Source: Arthrobacter sp. KBS0702 (GTDB lineage Bacteria > Actinomycetota > Actinomycetes > Actinomycetales > Micrococcaceae). From it: DNA of 64,000 bases. The notes below the pieces were generated by a model. That model was not told the origin of the DNA. It made no database searches and saw only the letters and a program-made list of their open reading frames with translations. The position numbers and the translations under genes are program-made. The stretch spans positions 372,001 through 436,000 of the forward strand of contig NZ_CP042172.1 of assembly GCF_005937985.2 (NCBI RefSeq). Reading direction: 5' to 3'. This document shows positions 45,615-54,759 of the stretch, in pieces. Every line of letters starts with the position of its first letter. Positions within the stretch are counted from its first letter, which is position 1.

Positions 45615-46466
45615 TTAGTGGCCGTCGACGCCGAGGCTCGCCAGAAGCGAGGCCCGCAGCCTGGCCAGCTCAGCCGAGGCCCGGTCGCGCGGGCGGTCCC
45701 CGGGCACGTCGACGGTCCGGATGATCGTGGCGCCCGGCGCCGCGGCGGCCGGTCCTGCGCTGCTTTCCCGGCCGAGGACGATGATGCGGTCGGCGAGCTG
45801 GAGGGCCTCGTCGACGTCGTGGGTCACGAGCAGCACGGTGGTCGGCTCGGCCCGGTGGACCTCCAGCAGCAGGTCCTGCATCTTGATCCGGGTCAGGGCG
45901 TCGAGGGCGCCGAAGGGTTCGTCAAGCAGCAGCACGCCGGGGTTGCGGGCCAGGGCCCGGGCCAGCGAGGCGCGCTGGGCCATGCCGCCGGAGACCTCGC
46001 GCGGCCGGTGCTTGGCGAAGTCCTGCAGGCCCACCAGTCCGAGGAGCCGGGCAACCTTGGCCTTGCCGTCGCGGGCGCTGACGCCGGTGGGCAGGCCGAT
46101 AGCGATGTTGGCCTGCAGGGTGTGCCACGGCAGCAGGCGCGGCTCCTGGAAGGCGAAGGCGCAGCGGGAATCCACACCCCGGACCGGGGCGCCGTCGATC
46201 TCCACGCTCCCGGAACTGGGGGCGTCGAGGCCCGCGGTGGCGCGCAGCAGGGTGGATTTCCCGCAGCCGGACGTGCCGAGGATGGCGAGGACTTCTCCGG
46301 CGCGGACGTCGAAGTCCACGTCCCGCAGCACGGTGCGCGCCTCGGCGCCTGGGCCGAAGGCCCGGCGCAACCCGCGGAAGGACACCGGCAGGGCAGGGGT
46401 AGGGTGGGGCGCCCCGGGGGCGTCGGCTGACGCCTCGGTCGGGGAGGGGGACAGGACAGCAGTCAT
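45615..46466 (-). CDS. ABC transporter ATP-binding protein, sulfonate type
   Basis: A 283-residue ATPase. Walker A LGTSGCGKSTLLRATAGLD, Q-loop AFAFQEPRLLPW, signature EVSGGMAQRASLARALARNP, Walker B VLLLDEPFGALD and the switch HDVDEAL are complete. The start MTAVLSPSPTEASADAP at 46466 has GGAG 7 bases upstream; those GG bases belong to the P1 helix of the riboswitch just before it. It is the first gene of the SAM-controlled organosulfur operon. Confidence 0.93.
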   Translation of the reverse strand: MTAVLSPSPTEASADAPGAPHPTPALPVSFRGLRRAFGPGAEARTVLRDVDFDVRAGEVLAILGTSGCGKSTLLRATAGLDAPSSGSVEIDGAPVRGVDSRCAFAFQEPRLLPWHTLQANIAIGLPTGVSARDGKAKVARLLGLVGLQDFAKHRPREVSGGMAQRASLARALARNPGVLLLDEPFGALDALTRIKMQDLLLEVHRAEPTTVLLVTHDVDEALQLADRIIVLGRESSAGPAAAAPGATIIRTVDVPGDRPRDRASAELARLRASLLASLGVDGH

Positions 46467-46474
46467 AGGGTTAC

Positions 46475-46646
46475 TCCATCGGTCCTGGCAGTAGCACCCT
46501 ACGGAACGAGCCTCCGGCCGGATCGTCGGTCCGGCCGCTCCCGTGGCTCGTTGCCTTGCTGTCGGCGGATTCCGGGGAGGAACTCCGACGACCAGGGTTG
46601 CTGCGGCTTCATCGATCCAGGTCTCTCGGCCGCTCGGGATGGTCAC
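46475..46646 (-). ncRNA. S-box (SAM-I) riboswitch heading the sfnG/metY operon
   Basis: On the complement: CCATC (plus 46639-46643), CCGAGCGGCCGAGAGACCTG, GAAGCCGCAGCAACC, a long variable P4-side arm, then GGTGCTACTGCCAGGACCGATGG. The final GATGG (46476-46480) closes P1 and runs into GGAG, the ribosome-binding site of the ATPase gene 7 bases before its ATG. Ligand-stabilised P1 would therefore hide the site directly. A TTTTAGT box sits just upstream, as at the first S-box. Confidence 0.92.
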
Positions 46647-46805
46647 TACCCACTAAAACGGAAACGCTGGTTTACCCCAAATCCGCCGCGTAATATTCGG
46701 ACACTCCGCCGTCCCGGACGGTTCATCTGCCGATTGTTCGGGACACCCTGCCGGGCGGGCGGTCCGCTGCGGCCCGGCCGCCGGAGGGAGACGTAGGCTG
46801 TGCGG

Positions 46806-47231
46806 ATGACCCACGTAAACGACCCCGCAGTCATCGAACGGCTTTTGCGCACCAAGGGAAGGTGGGCGATCGTGGGCCTGACCACCAACGAATGGCGTGC
46901 CGCCTATGACACCTCCCTGTACATCCGGGACCGGCTTGGCATGGAGATCATCCCGGTCAACCTTCCGGCCGACCCTGTGCACGGCGAGACCGGCTACGCC
47001 AGGCTGGCCGACATTCCGGCGGCCAAGCATCCCCTCGACGTCGTGGACTGCTTCGTGAATTCTCGGAAGGTGGGCGACGTGGTGGACCAGGCGATCGCCG
47101 CCGGAGCCAAGGCCGTCTGGCTGCAGCTGGGAGTGATCGATGAGGCTGCCGCGGCCCGGGCCACGGCAGCGGGCCTGGACGTTGTTATGAATGCCTGCCC
47201 GGCCCAGGAAGCCCCGCGTTTCGGCCTCTAG
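46806..47231 (+). CDS. CoA-binding domain protein, second copy
   Basis: A 141-residue CoA_binding_2 protein (RWAIVGLTTNEWRAAYDTSL, IIPVNLPADPVHGETGYARL, AIAAGAKAVWLQLGVIDEAA), related to the protein at 38485-38982. TAGGCT (46794-46799) lies 6 bases before the ATG, so it is probably leaderless; a GTG 6 bases upstream is the alternative start. It is divergent from the SAM-riboswitch operon. Role unknown. Confidence 0.86.
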   Translation: MTHVNDPAVIERLLRTKGRWAIVGLTTNEWRAAYDTSLYIRDRLGMEIIPVNLPADPVHGETGYARLADIPAAKHPLDVVDCFVNSRKVGDVVDQAIAAGAKAVWLQLGVIDEAAAARATAAGLDVVMNACPAQEAPRFGL

Positions 47232-47318
47232 ACGAAGCCTGCGGTTCGCTGCCCGGGCCGGACACTTTGCTCTGCTACTCTTCTGCCGACACCCCTCCGT
47301 CGAGCCCAGGATCTCCCC

Positions 47319-48194
47319 ATGTGCGAAGTGCACCAGCCCGCGTTGCAAGCCCGTCCCGGGCGCCGGGCCGCGTTGGGGTTCCTCGGGGTCTCCCTGGCGG
47401 CGGCTTTGGCGGCATGCTCTACTCCCGAACCCACCACGGTGGGTGCCGAAGCGGCCCCGTCCGCCCCGGGTCCTGCGCTGCCGCCGGCGCTGACTCCTGA
47501 ACGTTCAAAAACCGCGGCGTTGGCGGCCCCGCAGACCCTGCGGCGCCCGGGCAACAAGCGCATCCGGCGCAGCTTCATTCCCGATTTCAAGCTGCCCCCG
47601 GTGGAGCACGGCCTCGCGCCCGTCCTCACCAAGATTGACACGAAGCATCCCGTCGTGTTCCTGACCATCGACGACGGCGTCACGCGGACCCCGGAAATGG
47701 TGGACCTCATGACCGACTACGACTATCCCGCCACCATCTTCCTCACCCGAAACTTTGTGCAGGCGGATCCTGGGTTCTTCAAACAGTTCGCCGCCCAGGG
47801 GAGCCTGGTGGAGAACCACACGGTGAGTCACAACATCAACATGGTCACTCAGCTGGGCTACCCGCAACAGCTGGCGGAAATCAACGGGATGCAGGACTAC
47901 GTCCAGCAGCAGTTCGGGCGCCGCCCCACACTGTTCCGTCCGCCCGGGGGCGCCTACTCCACGGTCATGCGGCAGGCAGCCGCGGCTGCGGGCATTAAGG
48001 CGATCGTCACCTGGGAGGCCAAGGCGAACGCCGGTCGGATGGACTACCAGTACGGCAATGCCCTGCGCCCGGGGGACATCGTGTTGATGCACTTCCGGCC
48101 GGAGTTCGCCGCCGACCTGGCCGCGTTCCGGGCCGCGCAGCAGGCCGCCGGGCTTGAGGTCGTGTTGCTCGAAGACTTCCTCGGCGTCGACTGA
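47319..48194 (+). CDS. Polysaccharide deacetylase (CE4) lipoprotein
   Basis: A 291-residue exported enzyme with a lipobox ending in LAAC near residue 33. The NodB/CE4 domain has VVFLTIDDGVTRTPEM (catalytic and metal Asp pair), VENHTVSHNINM (metal His-x3-His), TLFRPPGGAYST and VLMHFRPEFA. It likely removes acetyl groups from peptidoglycan or another wall polysaccharide on the outer face of the membrane. A Pro/Ala linker separates anchor and domain. Single gene; TACTCT near 47276 could be its -10 box. Confidence 0.92.
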   Translation: MCEVHQPALQARPGRRAALGFLGVSLAAALAACSTPEPTTVGAEAAPSAPGPALPPALTPERSKTAALAAPQTLRRPGNKRIRRSFIPDFKLPPVEHGLAPVLTKIDTKHPVVFLTIDDGVTRTPEMVDLMTDYDYPATIFLTRNFVQADPGFFKQFAAQGSLVENHTVSHNINMVTQLGYPQQLAEINGMQDYVQQQFGRRPTLFRPPGGAYSTVMRQAAAAAGIKAIVTWEAKANAGRMDYQYGNALRPGDIVLMHFRPEFAADLAAFRAAQQAAGLEVVLLEDFLGVD

Positions 48195-48244
48195 ACCGCC
48201 CGCGCTGGCCGGAGAATGTCGGTGGACGAAAGTAGGCTTAATCC

Positions 48245-48658
48245 ATGAATGTCGCCGCGCTCCGCCGGATCTGCCTGGGCTTCCCCGGCGCTTTTGAAGA
48301 CTTCCCCTTCGGCCCTGAAACGTCGGTCTTCAAGGTCCGTGCAGCGGTGGCCGGCGGGAGCCGCCACGAGGCCAAGATGTTCGCCCTGTCCGCGATGGAC
48401 CCGGACGACTTCGCTGTGAGCCTGAAATGCGAACCGGCCCTCGCCGAGCAGCTGCGGTCCGCCCACCCGGAGATCACGGGTGCCTGGCACCTGAACAAGC
48501 GTCACTGGAACGGGGTGCGGCTGGACGGCGCCCTGCCCGACTCGATGGTCCGGGACATGGTGGAAGACTCCTATGACCTTGTGGTCGCCACCCTGAGCCG
48601 CCGCCAGCAGGAGCAGCTTGGCTGGGCCCGCCTCGCCGGCGGGGAGGACCGGACGTGA
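48245..48658 (+). CDS. MmcQ/YjbR (DUF419) family protein
   Basis: A 137-residue double-wing DNA-binding-like protein of the MmcQ/YjbR family: ALRRICLGFPGAFEDFPFGP, MFALSAMDPDDFAVSLKCEP and HLNKRHWNGVRLDGALPD. Function is unknown for the family. TAGGCT at 48233-48238 is 6 bases before the ATG, so it is probably leaderless. The DUF1990 gene overlaps its stop (GTGA), giving a coupled pair. Confidence 0.9.
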   Translation: MNVAALRRICLGFPGAFEDFPFGPETSVFKVRAAVAGGSRHEAKMFALSAMDPDDFAVSLKCEPALAEQLRSAHPEITGAWHLNKRHWNGVRLDGALPDSMVRDMVEDSYDLVVATLSRRQQEQLGWARLAGGEDRT

Positions 48659-49203
48659 GCGGCCGGCGGATCGCCGGCGGGGAACTGAACTATGACGGGA
48701 TCGGGGCCACCGAGAGCGGTGTGCTGCCCGAAGGCAGCGCCGGCGTCGTCATCCAGGCCTATGTGGGCGACGGCGAAGCCGCCTACCGCCGCGCCGTGCA
48801 GGGAATGCTGACCTGGCAACTGCAGAAGCGGGCCGGGCTGCGCGTCCGGGCCGAGTCCGACGTCGTGCTTCCCGGGACGCGCGTGGTGAGCGGCTTCGGC
48901 GTCGGCCCGTTCCGGATTGACGCGCCCTGCGAGGTGGTCTGGGTGCGCCGGCCGGTCCCCGGCGGCGGCCCGCAGTCCGCCGGGTTCGGCTACGGGACGC
49001 TGCCCGGGCATCCGGTCCGGGGCGAGGAGTCGTTCGAAATCTCACTCGACGACAAGGGCCTGGTCCTGATCAAGATCACCGCCTTCGGTGGGCCCTCGAA
49101 CTGGTTCTACGCGGCCGGCGGCGCCGTCACCGCCCGGGCGCGCCGGCTGGTCACTTCCCGCTACCTTAGGAGTGCACAGGAACTGGCCGCAGGTGTGAAC
49201 TGA
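48655..49203 (+). CDS. DUF1990 protein
   Basis: A 182-residue protein of unknown function. ELNYDGIGATESGVLPEGSA and the C-terminal ITAFGGPSNWFYAAGGAVTA are typical DUF1990 features (an SRPBCC-like fold is probable). The GTG start overlaps the upstream TGA stop. The TPR-like gene follows 14 bases later, so three small genes may share a transcript. Confidence 0.85.
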   Translation: MSGRRIAGGELNYDGIGATESGVLPEGSAGVVIQAYVGDGEAAYRRAVQGMLTWQLQKRAGLRVRAESDVVLPGTRVVSGFGVGPFRIDAPCEVVWVRRPVPGGGPQSAGFGYGTLPGHPVRGEESFEISLDDKGLVLIKITAFGGPSNWFYAAGGAVTARARRLVTSRYLRSAQELAAGVN

Positions 49204-49217
49204 GCAGGAGCAGGTGG

Positions 49218-49820
49218 ATGCTGAACCAACAGACCCTTGACCGATTGTGGAACTTTGACGACCCGGGCCTTTCGGAGTCCCGCTTCCGCGCGGCGATCGC
49301 GGATCCGGCGTACGACGACGACGAACGGGCCGAGTTCGCCACCCAGCTGGGCCGGGCCATCGGGCTGCAGGGGCGGTACGAGGAAGCCGACGCTTTGCTG
49401 GACTCGATCGACGGCGACGAGCCCACGGTGGCCGTGCGGGTGTTGCTGGAACGCGGCCGGGTGCTGAATTCCGGGGGCCACGCCGAAATGGCGGTTCCGC
49501 TGTTCGAACAGGCCGCCGAACTCGCCGATCACCTGGGCGAAGAATTCCTGGCCGTCGACGCCCTGCACATGCTGGCGATCGCGGACACCGCCCACGCCGA
49601 GGCCTGGACCCGCAGCGCCCTGGAGTACGCGTCCACGGTGCATGACGCCAGGACCAAGCGGTGGATGGTGGCGCTGCACAACAACCTCGGCTGGACCCTG
49701 CACGACGCCGGACGCTGCACCGAGGCGATGGTGGAGTTTCAGCTTGCCGAGCAGTGGGCGGAACGGGTGGGCACCCCGCAGCAGCAGGAACGGGCCCGGG
49801 CGGCCATCGACGCCTGCTGA
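49218..49820 (+). CDS. Tetratricopeptide-like protein
   Basis: A 200-residue helical protein with TPR-style pairs of helices: GRAIGLQGRYEEADALLDSI, GRVLNSGGHAEMAVPLFEQA and NNLGWTLHDAGRCTEAMVEF. It has no signal or membrane segment. It is probably a cytoplasmic protein-protein adaptor. AGCAGGAG lies upstream of the ATG. No specific function can be given. Confidence 0.8.
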   Translation: MLNQQTLDRLWNFDDPGLSESRFRAAIADPAYDDDERAEFATQLGRAIGLQGRYEEADALLDSIDGDEPTVAVRVLLERGRVLNSGGHAEMAVPLFEQAAELADHLGEEFLAVDALHMLAIADTAHAEAWTRSALEYASTVHDARTKRWMVALHNNLGWTLHDAGRCTEAMVEFQLAEQWAERVGTPQQQERARAAIDAC

Positions 49821-49870
49821 GGCTCTGCCAGAATTGAACCTCCGGAATTCCGAATGAAAGGCAACAGCTC

Positions 49871-50191
49871 GTGATCTTCATCGTCGTTAAATTCAAGGTC
49901 AAGCCCGACTGGGCCGAGCGCTGGCTCGGCCTCGTGGACGATTTCACCCAGGCCACCCGCCAGGAGCCCGGCAACCTGTGGTTCGACTGGTCCCGCAGCG
50001 TGGACGACCCCAATGAGTTCGTCCTGGTCGAGGCCTTCAAGGACGACGCCGCCGGCGACCACGTCAACAGCAGCCACTTCAAGCAGGCCATGGCCGACAT
50101 GCCGCAGGCGCTGGCCGAAACCCCCCGGATCATCAGCCGCCAGCTCGACGGCGACGGCTGGGACCGGATGGGCGAGCTCACCATCGCCTAG
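49871..50191 (+). CDS. Putative quinol monooxygenase (ABM fold)
   Basis: A 106-residue protein starting with GTG (MIFIVVKFKVKPDWAERWLG) after AAAGG. The pattern ARQEPGNLWFDWSRSVDDPN and FVLVEAFKDDAAGDHVNSSH matches YgiN-type ABM proteins, which form dimers and often oxidise quinols or act on small reactive compounds. It precedes the DUF503 gene by 23 bases. Confidence 0.85.
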   Translation: MIFIVVKFKVKPDWAERWLGLVDDFTQATRQEPGNLWFDWSRSVDDPNEFVLVEAFKDDAAGDHVNSSHFKQAMADMPQALAETPRIISRQLDGDGWDRMGELTIA

Positions 50192-50214
50192 GACCGCCGG
50201 GGAAGGAACGTGCC

Positions 50215-50508
50215 ATGTGGATCGGCTGGATTGAACTTGATGTCCTCTTGGGCGACGTGCACAGCCTGAAGGAGAAACGCTCCGTGGTGCGGCCTGTGCT
50301 GGCAGAGCTCAAGCGCCGCTTCGACGTTTCGGTGACCGAGGCCGAGTACCACGACCAGTACCGGCGCACCGTGATCGGCGCAGGGCTCGTGGCGGCGGAC
50401 CGGGCCCACCTCGTGGACGTGCTGGCCGCCGTCGAACGCTTCGTGGCCGCGCGGCCGGAACTCGAGCTGCTCAGCGCCCGGCAGCGGGAACTCCGCAGCG
50501 ACGACTGA
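50215..50508 (+). CDS. DUF503 protein
   Basis: A 97-residue conserved bacterial protein (WIGWIELDVLLGDVHSLKEK, then RSVVRPVLAELKRRFDVSVT) of the DUF503/YlxP-like family. In many genomes its relatives lie near rbfA and are linked to ribosome assembly; here it stands next to an ABM gene instead. AAGGAA precedes the ATG. A long bidirectional hairpin follows. Confidence 0.9.
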   Translation: MWIGWIELDVLLGDVHSLKEKRSVVRPVLAELKRRFDVSVTEAEYHDQYRRTVIGAGLVAADRAHLVDVLAAVERFVAARPELELLSARQRELRSDD

Positions 50509-50514
50509 CCTCAT

Positions 50515-50572
50515 AAGCGCGAACGGACACTTGGGGCCCTTCGGAAAGGGCTCCAAGTGTCCGTTCGCGCTT
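50515..50572. terminator. Long bidirectional terminator between DUF503 and purL
   Basis: Arms of 27 bp (50515-50541 and 50546-50572) with one mismatch and a CGGA loop, between convergent genes. The arm reads AAGCGCGAACGGACACTTGG; similar GGACA-containing arms form the palindrome near 62.95 kb. Confidence 0.85.
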
Positions 50573-50575
50573 AAG

Positions 50576-50694
50576 CCGGTGGTGGGTGGGCCCACGCCGC
50601 CAGGGTTCCCTGGCCGAGCTTGCGAGGCGAGGGAACCGGTGGTGGGTGGGCCCACGCCGCCAGGGTTCCCTGGCCGAGCTTGCGAGGCGAGGGA
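50576..50694. repeat. Two tandem copies of a 60-bp repeat
   Basis: The 59 bases at 50576-50634 recur exactly at 50636-50694. Each unit contains GTGGGCCCAC (perfect palindrome), CCAGGG-TT-CCCTGG, and CGAGCTTGCGAG, the last shared with the insertion in the ligase gene at 41.8 kb. The second copy ends 11 bases from the purL stop codon. Confidence 0.9.
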
Positions 50695-50705
50695 GGTGGC
50701 GGGGA

Positions 50706-53039
50706 CTAGCCGAAGTACTTCGGCAGCGTCCCCTCGTGGGCTTCGCGGAGCGCGTCGAGGTCCAGGGTGTCGACGCCGTTGATCTCCAGCTTGCCGCTCT
50801 CGGCGTCCACGACGCCGATCCGGACGTGTGCGAAGCCGCGGGCCGTGCACATGTCCTTGAAGCGGATCTCCTCGGACCGGGGCACCGCCACGATGGCCCG
50901 GGCCTGGGACTCGGAGAACAGCGCGGTGAACAGGTCCACGCCGTCGCGGTCCAGCATGTCCTGGAGCGAAATGCGGGCTCCGACGCCGTAGCGCAGCGAG
51001 GACTCCACGAGGGCCGCCGCGAGGCCGCCTTCGGAGAGGTCGTGCGCGGCGTCCACCATGCCGTCGCGCGAGGCGTTGATCAGGATTTCACCGAGTTCGC
51101 GTTCGGCGGCCAGATCGACCGCCGGCGGCAGGCCACCGAGGTGTCCGCGCAGGTTGGACCATTCCGATCCGTCCAGTTCCGCCGCCGTCGTGCCCAGCAG
51201 GTAGATGGCCTGGCCGTCTTCCTTCCAACCCGAAGAGGTGCGGCGGGCGACGTCGTCCAGCTTTCCCAGCACGGCGACCACGGGGGACGGGTGGATGGGG
51301 GTGGTCCCGGTCTGGTTGTACAGCGAGACGTTGCCGCCGGTGACCGGGATGCCGAGGACCATGCAGGCGTCGGACAGGCCACGGATGGCTTCGGCCAGCT
51401 GCCACATGACGTCGGGATCTTCCGGGGAGCCGAAGTTCAGGCAGTCGCTGACGGCCATCGGCACGGCGCCGGAGGTGGCGACGTTGCGGTATGCCTCGGC
51501 CAGCGCCAGCTGCGCGCCGTGGTACGGGTCGAGGTAGGTGTAGCGGCCGTTGGCGTCGGTGGCCAGGGCCACGCCCAGGCCGGTTTCCTCGTCCACGCGG
51601 ACCACGCCGGCGTCGTCCGGGAACGCCATGGCGGTGTTGCCGCCGACGTAGCGGTCGTACTGGTTGGTGATCCAGGACTTGCTGCACATGTTGGGCGACG
51701 CGACGAGTTCGGTGACCGCGGCGGCCAGCTCAGCGGGGGCGGCCGGGCGGCCGGTGTCCTGCACGGAGCCGGTGAAAGAGTCGGTCTGGACGGCGTCCTG
51801 CCATTCCGGGCGGGCGTACGGGCGGTCGTAGACCGGGCCGTCGTGGGCGACGGTGCGCGGGTCGACGTCGACAATCACCTCGCCCTCCCAAGTGATGATC
51901 AGGCGGCCGGTGTCCGTCACCTCGCCCAGCCAGGAGTACTCCACGGCCCACTTGTCCATCACCGCTTCAAACGCGGCGATGTTCTCCGGCGTGACCACGG
52001 CCATCATGCGTTCCTGCGACTCTGACATCAGGATCTCGCCCGGCGTCAGGGTGGGGTCGCGGAGCAGGACGGAGGTCAGCTCGACTTCCATGCCGCCGTC
52101 GCCGTTGGAGGCGAGCTCGGACGTGGCGCAGGAAATGCCCGCGGCGCCGAGGTCCTGGATGCCTTCAACGAGGGAGCCCTTGAACAGCTCCAGGCAGCAC
52201 TCGATCAGGACCTTCTCGGCGAAGGGGTCGCCCACCTGGACGGCGGGGCGCTTGGACGGCTTGGTGTCGTCGAAGGATTCGGAGGCCAGCACGGAGGCTC
52301 CGCCGATCCCGTCGCCGCCGGTCCGGGCACCGAAGAGCACCACCTTGTTGCCCTTGCCGGAGGCGTTGGCGAGGCGGATGTCCTCGTGCCGCATGACCCC
52401 GACCGCGAGGGCGTTGACCAGCGGGTTGCCCTGGTAGACGGAGTCGAAGACCATCTCGCCGCCGATGTTCGGCAGGCCCAGGGAGTTGCCGTAGCCGCCG
52501 ATGCCGGCCACCGCGCCGTGCATGACGCGGGCGGTGTCCGGGTGGTCGATGGCGCCGAAGCGCAGCGGATCCATCACGGCCACCGGGCGGGCACCCATCG
52601 AGATGATGTCGCGGACAATGCCGCCGATGCCGGTCGCGGCGCCCTGATAGGGCTCCACGAACGACGGCGAGTTGTGCGACTCGATCTTAAACGTCACGGC
52701 CCAGCCGTCGCCCAGGTTCGTGACACCGGCGTTCTCGCCGATGCCCACGAGCATGTCCTTCTTCATCTCCTCGGTCACCTTTTCGCCGAACTGGCGCAGG
52801 TGGTTCTTGGAGGACTTGTAGGAGCAGTGCTCGCTCCACATCACCGAGTACATGGCGAGCTCGGCGCCGGTCGGGCGGCGGCCCAGAACCTTGACGACCT
52901 CGTCGAATTCGTTTTCCTTCAGGCCCAGCTCGGCCCAGGGAAGCTCGACGTCAGGGGTCTTCGCCGCGTTCTCCACGGTGTCGATGTTGAACTTCCTGGC
53001 GGTCTGCTCGGGCGCCGCCACTGCGGGGGTCTCCGTCAT
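50706..53039 (-). CDS. purL: Phosphoribosylformylglycinamidine synthase subunit PurL
   Basis: A 777-residue small-type PurL, the synthetase subunit used with separate PurQ and PurS. It uses ATP and PurQ-derived ammonia to convert FGAR to [61 protein letters not shown] and [13 protein letters not shown] are conserved. It overlaps the purQ stop by 4 bases. It is the last gene of purSQL. Confidence 0.98.
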   Translation of the reverse strand: MTETPAVAAPEQTARKFNIDTVENAAKTPDVELPWAELGLKENEFDEVVKVLGRRPTGAELAMYSVMWSEHCSYKSSKNHLRQFGEKVTEEMKKDMLVGIGENAGVTNLGDGWAVTFKIESHNSPSFVEPYQGAATGIGGIVRDIISMGARPVAVMDPLRFGAIDHPDTARVMHGAVAGIGGYGNSLGLPNIGGEMVFDSVYQGNPLVNALAVGVMRHEDIRLANASGKGNKVVLFGARTGGDGIGGASVLASESFDDTKPSKRPAVQVGDPFAEKVLIECCLELFKGSLVEGIQDLGAAGISCATSELASNGDGGMEVELTSVLLRDPTLTPGEILMSESQERMMAVVTPENIAAFEAVMDKWAVEYSWLGEVTDTGRLIITWEGEVIVDVDPRTVAHDGPVYDRPYARPEWQDAVQTDSFTGSVQDTGRPAAPAELAAAVTELVASPNMCSKSWITNQYDRYVGGNTAMAFPDDAGVVRVDEETGLGVALATDANGRYTYLDPYHGAQLALAEAYRNVATSGAVPMAVSDCLNFGSPEDPDVMWQLAEAIRGLSDACMVLGIPVTGGNVSLYNQTGTTPIHPSPVVAVLGKLDDVARRTSSGWKEDGQAIYLLGTTAAELDGSEWSNLRGHLGGLPPAVDLAAERELGEILINASRDGMVDAAHDLSEGGLAAALVESSLRYGVGARISLQDMLDRDGVDLFTALFSESQARAIVAVPRSEEIRFKDMCTARGFAHVRIGVVDAESGKLEINGVDTLDLDALREAHEGTLPKYFG

Positions 53040-53794
53040 TTGTTGTCTCCCACGATCGTGTTCAGGACAGAGGTGAAGAAGCCGAGGCCCTCGGTCCCGG
53101 CGCCCGTCTCCGGGCCGAAGCCGGTCTCGACGGCGTGCTCGGGGTGCGGCATGAGGCCCACGACGTTGCCGGCAGCGTTGGAGATGCCGGCGATGTCGCG
53201 CCGTGAGCCGTTCGGGTTCCAGCCGACGTAGCGGAACACCACGCGACCCTCCGCCTCCAGGGCGTCGAGGGTCTTCTCGTCGGCGATGTACTGGCCGTCC
53301 TGGTTCTTCAGCGGCACCGTGATCTCCTGGCCGACGGCGTAGTCGCGCGTCCAGTCGGTGGCGTTGTTTTCCACCCGCAGGATCTGGTCGCGGCAGAGGA
53401 ACTTCAGGTGGTCGTTTTTGATCATCGAACCGGGCAGCAGGTGCGACTCCGTCAGGATCTGGAAGCCGTTGCAGATGCCGAGGACGGGCAGCCGGGCGTC
53501 CGAGTTGGCGGCGTCGATAATCTTGGCCATCAGCGGCGCGAACCGGGCGATGGCGCCGGCGCGTAGGTAGTCGCCGTAGGAGAAACCGCCGGGGATCACG
53601 ACGGCGTCGACGTCGCCCAGGGTGGTGTCAGCGTGCCAGAGCGGCACCGGGGTTGCGCCGGCCAGACGCACTGCACGCGCGGCGTCGCGGTCATCGAGGG
53701 TGCCGGGGAAGGTGACGACGCCGATCCGCGCACCGGCGAGCCGGGGGTGCGCGGCGACGGCAACAGCCTCGCCGATCAGGGGGAGTTCAGTCAT
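53036..53794 (-). CDS. purQ: Phosphoribosylformylglycinamidine synthase subunit PurQ
   Basis: A 252-residue class I glutamine amidotransferase. The nucleophile Cys is in [13 protein letters not shown], and the His/Glu pair in [10 protein letters not shown] near the C-terminus. It hydrolyses glutamine and passes ammonia to PurL. It is somewhat longer than usual at the N-terminus ([20 protein letters not shown] precedes the first strand), so the true start may be slightly downstream. It directly follows purS and overlaps purL. Confidence 0.97.
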   Translation of the reverse strand: MTELPLIGEAVAVAAHPRLAGARIGVVTFPGTLDDRDAARAVRLAGATPVPLWHADTTLGDVDAVVIPGGFSYGDYLRAGAIARFAPLMAKIIDAANSDARLPVLGICNGFQILTESHLLPGSMIKNDHLKFLCRDQILRVENNATDWTRDYAVGQEITVPLKNQDGQYIADEKTLDALEAEGRVVFRYVGWNPNGSRRDIAGISNAAGNVVGLMPHPEHAVETGFGPETGAGTEGLGFFTSVLNTIVGDNK

Positions 53795-53795
53795 C

Positions 53796-54047
53796 TCAGG
53801 CCTCGACGACCTCGACGTTGACGACGTCTTCGATGACCGGGTTGGAGAGCAAGGTTTCCGCCGCGTTCCTGGCCTGGGCCAGGATCTCCTCGGTCACCTC
53901 GCCGTCGACGGTCAGTTCGAAGCGCTTGCCCTGGCGGACAGAGCTGAACGCAGTGAAGCCCAGGCGGGGCAGTGCACCCACGATGGCCTTCCCCTGCGGG
54001 TCGAGAATCTCGGGCTTGGGCATGACGTCGACAACGATCCGGGGCAT
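53796..54047 (-). CDS. purS: Phosphoribosylformylglycinamidine synthase subunit PurS
   Basis: An 83-residue structural subunit that joins PurL and PurQ. It starts [20 protein letters not shown] at 54047, with GGAG 7 bases upstream, and ends [33 protein letters not shown] is typical. It is the first gene of purSQL; the upstream region to 54272 has no further gene on this strand. Confidence 0.96.
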   Translation of the reverse strand: MPRIVVDVMPKPEILDPQGKAIVGALPRLGFTAFSSVRQGKRFELTVDGEVTEEILAQARNAAETLLSNPVIEDVVNVEVVEA

Positions 54048-54272
54048 CCGGTAACTCCTGTGCGTGAGCATTGGGTAAGGGCGCAGCGGAGTAGTGCCGT
54101 CTCACGCCGATCCGCTGTGTGGTGAGGACAGCAGTGTTTAAGGACAACATGGAACGGGCGCTCCGCGAGCTTGCACCCTCATTCTACCGGGCCCCGCGGG
54201 CCCCGCCGTATTCGTGACAAGGCGGGGGCCGCGGCTATGGTCTGCGACGATGGCGCTCAGTAGGATGTGGGC

Positions 54273-54458
54273 ATGGCTGAGAAACCGAGATCCGTCCTGC
54301 TTCCCGTGCTCGCTGCCGCCGTCTTTGCGGGCCTCGGCCGGATGGTGCTGCAGAAGATCAAGGCCGACCGTGCGTACCGGGCTAGCAACGTGGCCGGCCC
54401 GCTGGATGAGAAAACCAAAGCGTGGATCAGCGAGGTTGTCCGGACGCCGCGCCAGTAG
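54273..54458 (+). CDS. Small single-pass membrane protein
   Basis: A 61-residue protein (MAEKPRSVLLPVLAAAVFAG at the start) with one membrane segment at residues 8-24 and a basic cytoplasmic-type tail (KIKADRAYRASNVAG). TAGGAT (54261-54266) lies 6 bases before the ATG, so it is probably leaderless. No family is recognised. The 301 bases after it (54459-54759) contain no convincing gene; an AT-rich stretch at 54570-54650 probably holds the promoter of the subtilase. Confidence 0.65.
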   Translation: MAEKPRSVLLPVLAAAVFAGLGRMVLQKIKADRAYRASNVAGPLDEKTKAWISEVVRTPRQ

Positions 54459-54759
54459 CCCCGCCAGTCATTAGCGTTTAACAACCCCCATATTGCCCCG
54501 CCGCCAGGCGGCACCCGCCGGGATGGCGCAGCTGTCCCGGCTTTGCCATGCCTCCGGAACGACGCGCTTTGTTGACCAATATGACCAATCCAGAATTGTC
54601 CTTGTGTTCTATGTCATATCTGCCTCTCAGTCTGTACTGTATGAATCGGCTGGTATCCGCCGGTGGGCGAGAGTCAACTCCTGTTCTCCTCCCCGTAACC
54701 AGTCCGTCGTCCCCGGCAATGGCGCCGGGACCGTTCCTTCTGAAAGGTTCAAATCACTC

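Noticed and set aside
50576..50694. Insertion sequence ends near purL
   Set aside because: No transposase and no terminal inverted repeats around a gene; only a 60-bp tandem duplication.
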